Source of the DNA: Comamonadaceae bacterium
GTDB taxonomy: Bacteria > Pseudomonadota > Gammaproteobacteria > Burkholderiales > Burkholderiaceae_C
DNA length: 64,000 bases
Assembly: GCA_947448885.1 (NCBI GenBank)
Contig: CANFPJ010000002.1
Location: 1 to 64,000, forward strand
Reading direction: 5' to 3'
The position numbers and the translations under genes are program-made. This document shows, piece by piece, positions 25,094 through 33,493 of this stretch. Under the pieces are notes generated by a model. That model saw only the letters and a program-made list of their open reading frames with translations. It was not told the DNA's origin and ran no database searches. Every line of letters starts with the position of its first letter. The stretch's first letter is position 1.

Positions 25094-25231
25094 ACCAAAG
25101 CTTGGCAAATTGGGCAAGGAACCGGTCCCCACCCATGGATTAAGATGGTGTGCAAGGTCAGGGATGGTCTGAGCCAGCCCCGCACTGTCAGTCGCGCAGC
25201 GACGTTTGAAACCCACACGAGCCAACACACC

Positions 25232-26629
25232 ATGGGCCTGACCCTGTACGAAAAAATTTGGAACGCACACCGCGTGCTCGATGGCGACGACGGCCAAAGC
25301 CTGTTGCATGTGGCGCGCCATTTGGTGCACGACGGCTCGGTCCACGCCTTTCAATTTCTGAAGGAAAAAGGCCTGGCCGTGCGCGCCCCCGATCAGGTGG
25401 TGGCCACCCCTGACCACGGCATTTCCACCCGCAGCCATGTGATGGCGGCGATCACCGATGCCGAGCAGCGCCGGGTGGTCGAGCGGCTGGTCGAAAACAC
25501 CCAAGCCCATGGCATCTTGCATTTCCCCCTGGGTGACCCGCGCCAAGGCATCGTGCACGTGGTGGGGCCCGAACAAGGCTTGACCCAGCCCGGCATGGTG
25601 TTGGTGTGTGGCGACTCCCACACCTCCACCCATGGCGCCTTGGGTGCTTTGGCTTTTGGTGCGGGCGCGAGTGAAATCACCCATGTGCTGGCGACCCAGT
25701 CCACTTGGCAGCGGCGCTCCAAGACCCTGCGTGTGCGGGTGGAAGGCGAGCGCGGCGCGCACGTCAGCGCCAAAGACGTGATCTTGGCCATCATTGCCAA
25801 ACTGGGCTCCAACGGCGCGGTGGGGCATGTGATTGAGTATGCGGGCTCTGTCATCCGCGCCATGAGCATTGAGGAGCGCTTGACGGTGTGCAATATGTCC
25901 ATCGAGGCCGGTGCCCGCGCGGGCATGGTGGCGCCCGATGACACCACCTTTGCGTATTTGCATGGCCGCGCGTATGCGCCCAAAGGGGCTTTGTGGGAGC
26001 AGGCCTTGGACCATTGGCGCAGCTTGCCCTCGGACGTGGATGCGCGCTTTGACATCGACATCGCGCTCGATGCCCATGCGCTGCAACCCATGGTCACTTG
26101 GGGCAACAGCCCGCAAGACGGCTTGCCCATCACCGCCCGTGTGCCCAACCCCCAAGACGAGCCCGACAGCGAAAAGCGCGCCGGCATGGAACGCGCATTG
26201 GCCTACATGGGCTTGCAAGCCGGCATGGCGCTGCAAGACATTGCGGTCGATCAGGTGTTCATTGGTTCGTGCACCAATGGCCGCATCGAAGACCTGCGCG
26301 CTGCGGCCGCGGTGGCGCGGTTGGGGCAGGCCAAAGTGCCGGTGCTGGTGTCGCCCGGCTCGACCCAGGTCAAGCGCGAAGCCGAACGCGAAGGCTTGGA
26401 CCAGATCTTCAAACAGGCTGGGTTTGAGTGGCGCGAATCGGGCTGCTCCATGTGCGTGGGCATGAACGGTGACTTGGTGGCTTCTGGCAAGCGCTGTGCG
26501 TCCACCTCCAACCGCAATTTTGTCGGTCGCCAAGGGCCCGGCAGCCGCACCCATTTGATGGGCCCGGCGATGGCCGCTGCGGCGGCCTTGACCGGCCGAT
26601 TGACCGATGTTCGCAGCCTGGTGAAATGA
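25232..26629 (+). CDS. leuC: LeuC-family hydratase, large subunit (isopropylmalate dehydratase-like; possible maleate hydratase)
   Basis: The 465-residue protein is an aconitase-superfamily large subunit of LeuC length. 4Fe-4S ligands are visible in GSCTNGRIEDLRA and CSMCVGMN, and the substrate loop in VCGDSHTSTHG. LeuC dehydrates/hydrates 2- and 3-isopropylmalate. Maleate and dimethylmaleate hydratases belong to the same family. This copy is not next to leuB but heads an operon with leuD, an isochorismatase-family amidase and two deacetylases, so a catabolic hydratase (for example of maleate or a substituted maleate) is at least as likely as leucine synthesis. The ATG at 25232 gives the family N-terminus; the ORF-track extension to 25145 is unconserved. 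Confidence 0.85.
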   Translation: MGLTLYEKIWNAHRVLDGDDGQSLLHVARHLVHDGSVHAFQFLKEKGLAVRAPDQVVATPDHGISTRSHVMAAITDAEQRRVVERLVENTQAHGILHFPLGDPRQGIVHVVGPEQGLTQPGMVLVCGDSHTSTHGALGALAFGAGASEITHVLATQSTWQRRSKTLRVRVEGERGAHVSAKDVILAIIAKLGSNGAVGHVIEYAGSVIRAMSIEERLTVCNMSIEAGARAGMVAPDDTTFAYLHGRAYAPKGALWEQALDHWRSLPSDVDARFDIDIALDAHALQPMVTWGNSPQDGLPITARVPNPQDEPDSEKRAGMERALAYMGLQAGMALQDIAVDQVFIGSCTNGRIEDLRAAAAVARLGQAKVPVLVSPGSTQVKREAEREGLDQIFKQAGFEWRESGCSMCVGMNGDLVASGKRCASTSNRNFVGRQGPGSRTHLMGPAMAAAAALTGRLTDVRSLVK

Positions 26630-26630
26630 C

Positions 26631-27245
26631 ATGAAAGCATTTGTGGTGGAAGACGGCGTGGCCGTTCCGTTTGATCAAGCCGATGTGGACACCGATCAAA
26701 TTTTGCCGGCGCGCTATCTGCGCCGCCCGCGCCAAGGTGGCTACGGTCAGTTCTTGTTTCGTGACGTGCGCTTCAACGACGACGACAGCGAGCGCCCCGA
26801 CTTCATCCTGAACCAAGCCCCTTACCGCAGCGCCACCATCATGGTGGCGGACCGCAACTTTGGCTGTGGCTCCAGCCGCGAGCAAGCACCTTGGGGCTTG
26901 GTGGATCACGGCATCCGCTGTGTGATCGCCGCTGACTTTGGCGATATTTTTTACCTCAACTCGCTCAAAACAGGTTTGCTGCCCGTGCAGTTGGACATTG
27001 CCGTGTGCGTGCGCTTGCGTGAGCAACTGCACGCCCAGCCGGGTGCCCACGTGCGGGTGGACTTGCCCGCCCAAACCGTGACCGGACCGGATGGCCAGGT
27101 CCACGCTTTTCAGATGGACGCCTTTCGCAAAAAATGCTTGGTCGAGGGACTCGATGAGATTGGGGTCACCTTGCAGCACGCCGCCGCCCTCAAGGCTTTT
27201 GAGGTGCAATACCGCCAAGCCCACCCTTGGCTTTTTAACCTTTGA
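26631..27245 (+). CDS. leuD: LeuD-family hydratase, small subunit
   Basis: The 204-residue small subunit pairs with the LeuC-like protein one base upstream. It shows the swivel-domain features VDTDQILPARYL, NFGCGSSREQAPW and GDIFYLNSLKTG, and the length fits LeuD. The two subunits form one [4Fe-4S] hydro-lyase. The substrate depends on the large subunit and context; see leuC. The stop codon is only 5 bp from the next gene. Confidence 0.86.
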   Translation: MKAFVVEDGVAVPFDQADVDTDQILPARYLRRPRQGGYGQFLFRDVRFNDDDSERPDFILNQAPYRSATIMVADRNFGCGSSREQAPWGLVDHGIRCVIAADFGDIFYLNSLKTGLLPVQLDIAVCVRLREQLHAQPGAHVRVDLPAQTVTGPDGQVHAFQMDAFRKKCLVEGLDEIGVTLQHAAALKAFEVQYRQAHPWLFNL

Positions 27246-27250
27246 ATCGC

Positions 27251-27919
27251 ATGGAACACTCCAACAAAACCGCGCGCCAATTGTTTGAAGACATCAAGGC
27301 CAACCCGACCCGCCGCCGTTTTGGCTTTGGCAAACGCCCGGCCATCATCAACATCGACTTGCAAAAAGCCTACACCTGCGTGGGTGAGTTCGCCACCGCC
27401 TATGAAACCGATCCGCAGCAACTGGCCTATGTGAACCAAATCTCCAATGCCTTGCGCGCCAAGGGCGGGCCGGTGGTGTGGACCTATGTGGCTTACATGG
27501 AATCGGGCGAGGACTGTGGCATTTGGGGCACCCGCACCAACACCCCCGACTCTTTGCAAAACATCAAGGTCGGCTCGCGCCGCTCCGAGTTCGATGACCG
27601 CTTGCAGATTGATCACCAACGCGATGTGGTCATCAACAAGCGCATGGCCTCGGCCTTCCATGAAACCCACCTCAATTCGGTGTTCAATTTCCACGGCATC
27701 GACACGGTGATCGTCACCGGCGGCTCGACCTCGGGTTGCGTGCGGGCCACGGTGGTCGACAGTTTGTCGCGCAGTTTTCGCACCATCGTTCCCGAAGAAT
27801 GTGTGGCCGACAAGCACGAAAGCCCGCACTTTGCCAATTTGTACGACATGGCCATCAAATACGCCGACGTCATGCCGGTCAAGGAGGTCTTGGCCTATCT
27901 CGAGGGCTTGCCGTCATGA
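27251..27919 (+). CDS. Isochorismatase-family amidohydrolase (carbamoylsarcosine/maleamate amidase-like)
   Basis: The 222-residue cysteine hydrolase shows the triad in order: aspartate in INIDLQKAY, lysine in INKRMASAF and cysteine in TSGCVRATVVDS. These fit the N-carbamoylsarcosine amidase / maleamate amidohydrolase (NicF) branch, which hydrolyses C-N bonds of small amides. Beside a LeuCD-like hydratase, a maleamate to maleate to D-malate route is an attractive inference but unproven. The ATG at 27251 is preferred over the TTG at 27242. Its stop overlaps the next start (ATGA). Confidence 0.82.
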   Translation: MEHSNKTARQLFEDIKANPTRRRFGFGKRPAIINIDLQKAYTCVGEFATAYETDPQQLAYVNQISNALRAKGGPVVWTYVAYMESGEDCGIWGTRTNTPDSLQNIKVGSRRSEFDDRLQIDHQRDVVINKRMASAFHETHLNSVFNFHGIDTVIVTGGSTSGCVRATVVDSLSRSFRTIVPEECVADKHESPHFANLYDMAIKYADVMPVKEVLAYLEGLPS

Positions 27920-28830
27920 AACGCGATCCGGGCTTTTACGACTTTTTGCCCTACCAAGATCGCCCGCCCATCCGCTGGCCCAATGGGGCGCAGTTGGCGT
28001 TTTGGGTGGCGCCCAACATCGAGTTTTATGAACTCGAGCCCCCGCCCAACCCCAAGCGCACCCCATGGCCCAGGCCCATCCCCGATGTGCAGGCCTACTC
28101 GTACCGCGACTACGGCAACCGGGTCGGCATGTGGCGCATGATGGAGGCCATGGACCGATGCGGCGTGCGGGGCAGCGTGTCGCTCAACGTGGCTTTGTGT
28201 GAACACCACCCCGAGATCATCGCCGCCTGCGTCGAGCGCGGTTGGGAGTTTTACTCCCACGGCACCTACAACACCCGCTACGTGTTTGACATGACGCCGG
28301 ACCAAGAGCGCGAACTCATCCGCGACTCGATCGACACCATCAAAAAACACACGGGTCAAAAACTCGACGGTTGGCTCTCGCCTGCGCTGTCGTACACCGA
28401 CCAGACCTTGAACCTGGTGGCCGAGGCCGGTTTGACCTATGTCTGCGATTTGTTCCATGACGACCAACCTGGCCCGGTCAAGGTGCCGCATGGGCGCTTG
28501 GTCAGCATGCCGTACTCGCTGGAGATGAATGACGCCATCGCCTTCAGCGTCAATTGGGTCACACCGCACCGTTACGGTGAAATGATCAAGCGCCAATTTG
28601 ACCGTTTGTATGCCGAGGGTGAGCAATCCGGCACGGTGATGTGCATTCCATTGCACCCGTATTTGATTGGTCAGCCCTATCGCATGAAAGCCTTTGAAGA
28701 AGCCTTGGCCTACATCACCGGGCACGACAAGGTGTGGTTGGCCACCGGGCGCGAAATCGCCCAACACTTTTTGGACCACGATTACCGTGCGTTTGAGCAA
28801 GCCTCAATGCCTGTGGGAGAAGCCCCATGA
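27916..28830 (+). CDS. Polysaccharide-deacetylase-family hydrolase (PuuE/allantoinase-like) 1
   Basis: The 304-residue protein belongs to the NodB-fold deacetylase family, in the branch related to PuuE allantoinase. It has YRDYGNRVGMWRMMEAMD, EFYSHGTYNTRY, GWLSPALSYTDQT and PLHPYLIGQPYR. The classical metal-binding TFDDG motif of chitin deacetylases is absent, as in PuuE. It likely hydrolyses a cyclic or linear amide/ureide in the cytoplasm (no signal peptide). It is translationally coupled to the isochorismatase-like amidase upstream and to a paralogue downstream. The ORF-track start at 27736 is inside the amidase gene. Confidence 0.82.
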   Translation: MKRDPGFYDFLPYQDRPPIRWPNGAQLAFWVAPNIEFYELEPPPNPKRTPWPRPIPDVQAYSYRDYGNRVGMWRMMEAMDRCGVRGSVSLNVALCEHHPEIIAACVERGWEFYSHGTYNTRYVFDMTPDQERELIRDSIDTIKKHTGQKLDGWLSPALSYTDQTLNLVAEAGLTYVCDLFHDDQPGPVKVPHGRLVSMPYSLEMNDAIAFSVNWVTPHRYGEMIKRQFDRLYAEGEQSGTVMCIPLHPYLIGQPYRMKAFEEALAYITGHDKVWLATGREIAQHFLDHDYRAFEQASMPVGEAP

Positions 28831-29744
28831 TCGCCCAAGACTATCTGCGCTACCCCAAACGCCAATACGGCATGGACCACGACCGTTACGACTGGTCGAT
28901 GTTGCCCGACCGCCCTGCGGTGCAATGGCCCGGCGGCGCCCGAGTGGCCCTGTGGGTCACGGCGTCTTTGCAGTGGTTTCCCCTGAACCAAAAGGGCGTG
29001 CCCTTCAAGCCGGTGGGCTCGTTGCAAACCGCGTATCCTGATTTGCGCCACTACACCTTGCGCGATTACGGCAACCGGGTGGGCATTTACCGCATCATGA
29101 AGGAGCTGCGCGCGCGCAACATCCCGGCCAGCGTGCCCATCAATGCGGCGGTGGCGGCGCGCTATCCTGCCTTGGCCCAAGCCTGTGTCGATCTGGGTTG
29201 GGAGCTGATGGGCCACGGCTTGGACATGGACCATGTGCACCACACCGGCATGGCTGACGAAGCGCAAATCATCGAGCGCAGTTTGGACATCGTGCGCCGC
29301 TTTGCACCGGTGCGCGGCTGGTTGTCGCCAGCGCGCAGCGAGTCCCACGACACCCTGGACTTGCTGGCGTCGGCTGGCATCGACTATGTGTGCGACTGGG
29401 TCAACGACGACATGCCTTACCCCATCCGCGCCGGTGGGCGCGAGATGGTGGCCATGCCCTTGTGTGCCGACATTGAGGACGCGGGCTTGCTGATCGCGTG
29501 GCACCAAGACGAAGATGACTTGCGCCAACAGTGGATCGACCAGTTCGATTACCTGTATGCCGAAAGCGAGCGCCAAGGCCCGCGCGTCATGGCCTTGCCC
29601 TTGCATGCCTGGGCGATTGGCCAGCCTTACCGCATAGGGGTGCTGGCCGATGTGCTCGACCACATGCTGTCCAAGCCTGGTGTGTGGGCGGCCACGGGTG
29701 GGCAGATCATGGACGCCTGGAAGGCCTGTCAAACCCCGGCTTGA
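28827..29744 (+). CDS. Polysaccharide-deacetylase-family hydrolase (PuuE/allantoinase-like) 2
   Basis: This 305-residue paralogue overlaps the previous gene by four bases. It keeps the same landmarks: YTLRDYGNRVGIYRIM, ELMGHGLDMDHVHHTG, GWLSPARSESHDT and PLHAWAIGQPYR. The two copies differ at the SHG/GHG metal-site segment and around the substrate loops, so they may act on different amides or form a hetero-oligomer. It is the last gene of the leuCD operon and converges with the marR gene 57 bp away. Confidence 0.82.
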   Translation: MIAQDYLRYPKRQYGMDHDRYDWSMLPDRPAVQWPGGARVALWVTASLQWFPLNQKGVPFKPVGSLQTAYPDLRHYTLRDYGNRVGIYRIMKELRARNIPASVPINAAVAARYPALAQACVDLGWELMGHGLDMDHVHHTGMADEAQIIERSLDIVRRFAPVRGWLSPARSESHDTLDLLASAGIDYVCDWVNDDMPYPIRAGGREMVAMPLCADIEDAGLLIAWHQDEDDLRQQWIDQFDYLYAESERQGPRVMALPLHAWAIGQPYRIGVLADVLDHMLSKPGVWAATGGQIMDAWKACQTPA

Positions 29745-29752
29745 AGCCCTTG

Positions 29753-29786
29753 GCCTGGGGGCCGCACAGAAGGGCCAGCCCCAGGC
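29753..29786. terminator. Possible bidirectional hairpin between convergent genes
   Basis: GCCTGGGG (29753-29760) and CCCCAGGC (29779-29786) form a perfect 8-bp stem with an 18-nt loop between the deacetylase stop and the marR stop. There is no T-run, so a rho-independent function is uncertain. Confidence 0.3.
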
Positions 29787-29801
29787 GCCGCGTGTTGGGA
29801 T

Positions 29802-30263
29802 TCAGGCCGATGGGTGGCGCTGGGCAATGATTTGGCGCAAACTGTGTTTCAAGGCCTCGGCCTGCGCCAGCCCAAAGGGCTCGAGGATTTTTTCTTCGTG
29901 CGCTTTGGCCTGTTTGATCAGCGATTTGACAATCTTCTGACCCTGCGGGGTGATGCTCACATGCGTCACCCGCCGGTCTTTGGTTTGCGGCGTGCGCCGC
30001 ACATGGCCCAAGGCCTCCATGCGGTCGAGCAAACGGGTCACGGTGGGTTGTTTGGTCAACGAAATGCTGGCCAAGTGGCCAATGCTCATGCCCTTGCTGC
30101 CAAACAAACTGGCCAGCACCCGCCATTCGGCCACCGAAAAACCATGCGAGCGCACGACTTGGTGAAATTCGGCGGAAATCATTTGACTGGCTTGGCCCAG
30201 CAAGGCGGCCAAATAGCCATCCACAAACGGCAGCAGTTGGGGGGGCTTCAAGGGGGGGTGCAT
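29802..30263 (-). CDS. MarR-family transcriptional regulator
   Basis: The 153-residue protein has the MarR winged-helix core: FSVAEWRVLASLF, HLASISLTKQPTVTRLLDRMEALGHV and the wing DRRVTHVSITPQG. MarR proteins are usually repressors of divergent catabolic operons, released by an aromatic or CoA ligand. The gene diverges from the long operon beginning at 30418 across a 154-bp gap holding a TTGACA element, so it is the best candidate for that operon's regulator. Confidence 0.88.
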   Translation of the reverse strand: MHPPLKPPQLLPFVDGYLAALLGQASQMISAEFHQVVRSHGFSVAEWRVLASLFGSKGMSIGHLASISLTKQPTVTRLLDRMEALGHVRRTPQTKDRRVTHVSITPQGQKIVKSLIKQAKAHEEKILEPFGLAQAEALKHSLRQIIAQRHPSA

Positions 30264-30350
30264 ATGGGGTGGTGGTGTTCAAGCGGTGATTAAAAAGTTT
30301 CGATCATGCCGTCACCCGGACCCAGAGGATTAACCCTGATGGTTTTTTGA

Positions 30351-30379
30351 TTGACAGAAAAACATTTCCAAAGTAATGT
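30351..30379 (+). promoter_or_regulatory. Candidate sigma70 promoter of the large catabolic operon
   Basis: A perfect -35 hexamer TTGACA (30351-30356) is followed after 17 bp by TAATGT (30374-30379), a weak -10. The first gene starts 38 bp further on. The position between marR and the operon supports it. The weak -10 suggests dependence on regulation. Confidence 0.45.
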
Positions 30380-30417
30380 ATCTCGCAGGGGAATGGCCCC
30401 AATTTTGGAAAGACGCC

Positions 30418-31497
30418 ATGAAAATTGCTGTGCTGGGAGGGGGTCATGGGGCATACGCTGCCGCCGCAGATTTAACCCTGTCTGGGCACGAAGTGCGTTT
30501 GTGGCGGCGCGATGGCGCGGCGCTGGCACCCTTGTTGGCCCATGGTGGCATTCGCCTCAAAGACAGCGCAGGTGAGCGCGATGTACCCATCCACAGCGTC
30601 AGCGCCGACATCGGCGTGGCCTTGCGCGGCGCTGAGCTGATTGTGCTGCCCACCCCGGCCACGGCCCAAGACGACATCGCCCAAGCCATGGCCCCGCATT
30701 TGCAAGACGGCCAGGTTGTTTTTTTGGCCCCCGGCACCTTTGGCAGTTTCGCCATGGCCCGGCGTGTGCGCGCCCTGGGTTGCCAAGCCGATGTGCGTTG
30801 GGCCGAGACCGGCACCTTGCCGTACCTGGCGCGCAAGCACGGCCCACGCGAAGTCAACCTCACCATCCGTGCGGTGCACCTGCCCACGGGTGTGTACCCG
30901 GCCATCCATGCCGACGCGGCCTTGGCCGTCATCCGTCGGGCCTACCCCAGCGTGCACGCTTGTGGCGACGCCTTGTCAGGGGCATTGATGAACGCCGGCC
31001 CCATCATTCACCCGCCCTTGATCGTCATGAATGCCGCGCCGTTGCAGCACTTTGAGCGTTGGGACATCCACAACGAAGGCACCCAAGCCAGTGTGCGCGC
31101 CGTCACCAACCAACTCGATCTGGAGCGCATCGCCGTGCGCGAGGCCGTGGGTTGGGGTGCGCCGCATTACCCCTTGCGCGACCATTACGAAAACGACCGC
31201 TGGATGTATGGCGATGCGCACCAAAAATTGGTCAAGTCCGGCGACTGGCGCGAACACATCGACTTGCACCACCACCGCTATGTCAGCGAAGACATTGAGT
31301 TGGGCTTGGCCTTTTTGTGTTCTGTCGCGCGCTGGGCGGGTGTGGATGCACCCATCGCCCATGGCTTGTTGGCCATCACCGGCGGCTATTTGGGCCGTGA
31401 CTTGCGCCAGGGGCCGCGGACCTTGGAGACCTTGGGCTTGCGCCAGCACAGCCTGGCGCAATTGAAAGAAATCCTCCAGACCGGAGAGGGCGCTTGA
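30418..31497 (+). CDS. NAD/NADP octopine/nopaline dehydrogenase family protein
   Basis: The 359-residue protein has an N-terminal Rossmann motif (VLGGGHGAYAAAADL) and a C-terminal octopine/nopaline dehydrogenase domain with GALMNAGPIIHPP and an HNEGT segment. Family members reduce imines from a 2-oxoacid and an amino acid (opines) or oxidise them. Many catabolic homologues have unknown substrates. It is the first gene of the MarR-linked operon. The ATG at 30418 gives the nucleotide-binding motif right at the N-terminus; the ORF-track start at 30376 lies in the promoter. Its stop overlaps the next start. Confidence 0.82.
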   Translation: MKIAVLGGGHGAYAAAADLTLSGHEVRLWRRDGAALAPLLAHGGIRLKDSAGERDVPIHSVSADIGVALRGAELIVLPTPATAQDDIAQAMAPHLQDGQVVFLAPGTFGSFAMARRVRALGCQADVRWAETGTLPYLARKHGPREVNLTIRAVHLPTGVYPAIHADAALAVIRRAYPSVHACGDALSGALMNAGPIIHPPLIVMNAAPLQHFERWDIHNEGTQASVRAVTNQLDLERIAVREAVGWGAPHYPLRDHYENDRWMYGDAHQKLVKSGDWREHIDLHHHRYVSEDIELGLAFLCSVARWAGVDAPIAHGLLAITGGYLGRDLRQGPRTLETLGLRQHSLAQLKEILQTGEGA

Positions 31498-32486
31498 GCG
31501 CAGCGCGCTTTGTCGCTGTGGGCGCAGGCCGCATGGGGCGCAGCATCGCCACGGCCTTTGCGTATGCCGGGCATCGGGTCGCGGTGGTCGATTTGCGTTC
31601 GCGCACGCCCGACCAATGGCAGGCTTTGCAGCAAGAGGCCTCGGATGAGGTGCGGGGCAGCTTGAACAGCTTGGCTGAGTTGGGGGCTTTTGACCCGGCG
31701 CTGGTCGCGTCCATGGTGGCGCGCGTGTCGTGGGTCAATGAAGCGGGTGCCGATGCCGCATTGGCCCAAGCCGAGATGGTGTTTGAGGGTGTGCCGGAAA
31801 CCATGGCCGCCAAGCAAAGCGCCATGGCGCGCATCGGCGCGGCCTGCCGCAGCGATGCCATCATCACCTCCACCACCAGCAGCATTTTGGTCACCGATTT
31901 GGTGCCTTGGGTGCTGGGTCCGGAGCGGTTTTTGAACATCCATTGGCTCAACCCAGCATATTTGATCCCGGTGGTCGAGTTGAGCACCCATCCCCGCCTG
32001 GACCCGGCGGTGCTGGCGCGCGCCAAAGCCTTGATGAGCGCCATAGGCAAGTTGCCGGTGGTGTGTGGCCCCACACCGGGTTACATCGTCCCGCGCTTGC
32101 AAGCCCTGGTGATGAACGAGGCGGCGCGCATGGTTCAAGAGGGCGCAGCGACCGCCGAAGAAATCGACCTGGCCACCCGCTACGGCATGGGTTTGCGCTT
32201 TGCGGCGTTGGGCGTCATTGAGTTCATCGATGTGGGGGGCAACGACATTTTGTTTCACGCCAGCCGTGAAATGGCCGCCAGCATCGACCCGCACCGCTAT
32301 GCCACCCCGACCATCGTGGCCGACAAAATGGCCCAAGGCCAGCTCGGCTTGAAAACCGGCGCTGGTTTTTACGATTACGATGGTCGCGATATCGCGGCTT
32401 ATCGCCGAGACATCCTGTCTCGAACCCTGGCCATGCTCCAGCATGCCGGGCATTGGCATCCCCCCGCAACCACCACCCACGACTGA
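31494..32486 (+). CDS. 3-hydroxyacyl-CoA dehydrogenase family protein
   Basis: The 330-residue protein shows the NAD-binding motif VGAGRMGRSIATAFA, the catalytic-region segment NIHWLNPAYLIPVVEL (histidine of the HFxxP region) and GPTPGYIVPRLQ, followed by the helical C-terminal domain. It is a single-function dehydrogenase, probably oxidising a 3-hydroxyacyl or related hydroxy-acid intermediate. The only suitable start is TTG at 31494, overlapping the previous stop and preceded by GGAGAGG. The unusual start and coupling imply modest, linked expression. Confidence 0.85.
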   Translation: MSAARFVAVGAGRMGRSIATAFAYAGHRVAVVDLRSRTPDQWQALQQEASDEVRGSLNSLAELGAFDPALVASMVARVSWVNEAGADAALAQAEMVFEGVPETMAAKQSAMARIGAACRSDAIITSTTSSILVTDLVPWVLGPERFLNIHWLNPAYLIPVVELSTHPRLDPAVLARAKALMSAIGKLPVVCGPTPGYIVPRLQALVMNEAARMVQEGAATAEEIDLATRYGMGLRFAALGVIEFIDVGGNDILFHASREMAASIDPHRYATPTIVADKMAQGQLGLKTGAGFYDYDGRDIAAYRRDILSRTLAMLQHAGHWHPPATTTHD

Positions 32487-32497
32487 AGGAGTTCACC

Positions 32498-33484
32498 ATG
32501 TCACCGAATCGTTTCAAACGCCACACCCTCTTGGGTTTGTGCATGGCCGCCGCCGCTTTGGCCGCGCCCTTGGCCGTGCAGGCCCAGGAGATCACCCTCA
32601 AGGCGGTGAACGCTTTCCAAGAGGGCACGTATTACGCCCGCAACTTTGAACGCTTCGTGAAAAAGGTCAATGACGAGGGCAAGGGCCTGATCCAAATCAA
32701 TTACATCGGTGGCCCCAAGGCCATCCCCACCTTTGAGCAAGGCAACGCCCTGCGCAGTGGCGTGGTCGACATGTCCAACACCACCACCTCGTTTGTGGCG
32801 GGCATCGTGCCCGAAGGCCTGGCCATCAACTACACCAACCAGACCATGGCCGAGATGCGCAAAAACGGCGCCATCGACTACCTGAACAAAATCATGATGG
32901 AAAAAGGCCTGTATTACTACGCCCGCACCGGCGAAGGCGTGCAGTACTACATCTACAGCAACAAGCGCATCGACAAGGCCGACCTCACTGGCTTGAAGTT
33001 GCGCATTGCGCCGATTTACCGCGACTTCTTTCAAAAGCTGGGTGCCAATGTGGTGCAAATTGCCCCCGGTGAGGTTTACACCGCGCTCGAGCGTGGCGTG
33101 GTCGACGGCTATGGCTGGCCCCTGCTGGGCATTTTCGACTTGGGCTGGCAAGAAAAAACCAAGTACCGCGTCGAGCCGGGCTTTTACGCCATTGAGTTGG
33201 GGGTGATTTTCAGCGCCAACACCTGGCGCAAGCTCAACCCTGCGCAACGTGCCTTCTTGGAAAAGCAAGCCGTGTGGTTGGAGAGCCTGAACGTGGAGAT
33301 GTCGGCCAAAGACGCCCCTGCCGAGATCAAAAAACAGCAAGACGCGGGCTTGCAGGTCATCAAATTGGACGCCGAGCAATCGCGCATTTTGCAAAAAACC
33401 GCCTACGAAGCCGCCTGGGATGCGGTGGTCAAGTCCAGCCCAGCCCACGGCGCCAAGCTGCGCGAAATGCTCGAACCCAAGTGA
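32498..33484 (+). CDS. dctP: TRAP transporter substrate-binding protein, DctP family
   Basis: The 328-residue periplasmic protein has a signal peptide (LLGLCMAAAALAAPLAVQAQ). It shows DctP features including the conserved arginine segment LKLRIAPIYRDFF and PGEVYTALERGVVDGYGWP. It delivers a carboxylate, here possibly an aromatic or keto acid, to DctQM. The ATG at 32498 follows GAAGGAG. It is in one run with dctQ and dctM (gaps 9 and 18 bp). Confidence 0.92.
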   Translation: MSPNRFKRHTLLGLCMAAAALAAPLAVQAQEITLKAVNAFQEGTYYARNFERFVKKVNDEGKGLIQINYIGGPKAIPTFEQGNALRSGVVDMSNTTTSFVAGIVPEGLAINYTNQTMAEMRKNGAIDYLNKIMMEKGLYYYARTGEGVQYYIYSNKRIDKADLTGLKLRIAPIYRDFFQKLGANVVQIAPGEVYTALERGVVDGYGWPLLGIFDLGWQEKTKYRVEPGFYAIELGVIFSANTWRKLNPAQRAFLEKQAVWLESLNVEMSAKDAPAEIKKQQDAGLQVIKLDAEQSRILQKTAYEAAWDAVVKSSPAHGAKLREMLEPK

Positions 33485-33493
33485 GGTGTTGAC

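Noticed and set aside
23897-26632. 911-residue minus-strand ORF opposite an MFS gene and leuC
   Set aside because: It spans two unrelated sense genes and the gap between them with a shadow-like composition (Gln/His/Gly/Arg), so it is a codon-bias artefact.
25232-27245. Calling the leuCD pair simply leucine biosynthetic
   Set aside because: There is no leuB or leuA nearby and the operon partners are an amidase and two deacetylases; the family call is kept but the pathway left open.
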